Below, one piece after another: positions 5,556-5,740 of a DNA stretch of 5,740 bases. Positions within the stretch are counted from its first letter, which is position 1; each line of letters begins with the position of its first letter. The stretch lies in assembly GCA_011051745.1 (NCBI GenBank), contig DRKO01000383.1, forward strand, positions 1 to 5,740, read 5' to 3'. The DNA comes from Chloroflexota bacterium (GTDB lineage Bacteria; Chloroflexota; Anaerolineae; Aggregatilineales; UBA3940). The position numbers were made by a program, and so were the translations under genes. Under the pieces are notes generated by a model. The model was not told the DNA's origin, did no database searches, and worked only from the letters and a program-made list of their open reading frames with translations.

Positions 5556-5618
5556 GCCCAACGTGTGGCTCAGCAGCAGCGGCGGCGCAGCCGCGCCCGC
5601 TGGGTGCCGTGGTTAGCC
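5556..5618 (-). other. attC-like imperfect palindrome (possible integron cassette recombination site)
   Basis: Read on the minus strand it begins GGCTAAC (5612-5618), has a central stem CAGCGG / CCGCTG (5597-5602 with 5577-5582) around an inner GGC-rich hairpin (5583-5593), and ends CGTTGGGC. The ending fits the attC R' core GTTRRRY exactly. The first box departs from RYYYAAC at one base. The 63-bp length, the unequal arms with unpaired bases on one side, and a TAA stop inside the first box are all typical of attC sites. No integrase is in the window, so this may be a lone site or another GC-rich palindrome. Confidence 0.4.
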
Positions 5619-5682
5619 CGCCCCTCGCCCCGAAGAGTCTGGTGTTGATGTTGTACCGTTCGGTGCTTGTGATTTAGGACGC

Positions 5683-5740
5683 TTGAAAATAAAGCGAATC
5701 GAAGTGGTCATTCCGAGCCAACTAGTTTCCCATCGGGCCG
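5683..5740 (+). CDS. Possible start of a gene with a PII-like N-terminus (partial)
   Basis: From TTG 5683 the frame reads (M)KIKRIEVVIPSQLVSHRA to the window edge. The pattern K-x-I-E-x-V-I-P resembles the first beta-strand of PII/GlnB-type signalling proteins, but 19 residues cannot establish a family. AGGA at 5676-5679 is only 3 nt from the TTG, so the start is weak. An opposite-strand open frame overlaps the same bases. Confidence 0.22.
   Translation, partial: MKIKRIEVVIPSQLVSHRA

Larger units (their letters stand above)
5429..5740. other. Gene-poor stretch right of the IS
   Basis: About 310 bp without a convincing complete gene. An 88-codon plus-strand frame starting at the IS end is low-complexity (Pro/Ala/Arg-rich) and crosses the repeat structures, so I do not call it. 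The stretch contains a heptamer tandem repeat (5493-5534), an attC-like palindrome (5556-5618) and a possible gene start at the right edge. Confidence 0.6.

Noticed and set aside
4716..5561. 281-codon minus-strand frame across the IS
   Set aside because: It is antisense to the transposase, whose zinc ribbon and DDE residues are unmistakable, and its translation has no recognisable domain.
5411..5677. 88-codon plus-strand frame after the IS
   Set aside because: It begins inside the IS end, crosses the heptamer and attC-like repeats, and is low-complexity; no coding evidence.
5613..5740. Minus-strand frame of 41 codons ending at the TAA in the attC-like site
   Set aside because: It would suit a cassette gene end (possible ATG at 5711, MTTSIRFIFKRPK), but it is short, compositionally poor and cut by the window edge, so it is not called.

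Overview
The window looks like a GC-rich bacterial chromosome segment. Gene content and protein style (a SecG with a long-leader dipeptide-type solute-binding protein, an IS1-family transposase with a zinc ribbon) suggest Chloroflexota, perhaps Anaerolineae. That placement rests on recognition and is not proven by any marker gene here.

Left third, minus strand (1-1967): a short secG (1664-1897) is read leftward from a near-consensus promoter (1939-1967). A large family 5 ABC-transporter solute-binding protein follows; it starts at 1538 and runs off the left edge. A 9-bp hairpin (1582-1612) lies between the two. SecG is the small translocon subunit and the next gene encodes an extracytoplasmic protein, so both concern export and uptake.

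Middle, plus strand (2094-4615): a tight three-gene operon with 8-nt and 3-nt gaps encodes a Nudix hydrolase, a THUMP-type (TrmN/Trm14-like) RNA guanine-N2 methyltransferase and a PfkB sugar-phosphate kinase of the FruK/LacC group. It is divergent from secG. The shared intergenic region holds both promoters and a long imperfect palindrome (1991-2046). The operon reads as housekeeping (nucleotide sanitation, RNA modification, hexose phosphate metabolism) with no evident single pathway.

Right third (4627-5740): an approximately 802-bp IS1-family insertion sequence begins 11 bp after the kinase stop codon. It has 24-bp imperfect inverted repeats whose outer 12 bp are perfect. Its transposase is split by a -1 shift at an A7 run followed by a 6-bp stem-loop, while all expected DDE residues survive. 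No target-site duplication is visible. Beyond the IS lies a 312-bp stretch without a convincing complete gene. It carries a tandem ATGGCNN heptamer repeat and a 63-bp structure resembling an integron attC site. At the extreme right edge a possible gene start (PII-like N-terminus, weak) begins.

The most interesting region is 4627-5740: a possibly frameshift-regulated IS next to heptamer repeats and an attC-like site. I found no convincing entirely new multi-gene system.
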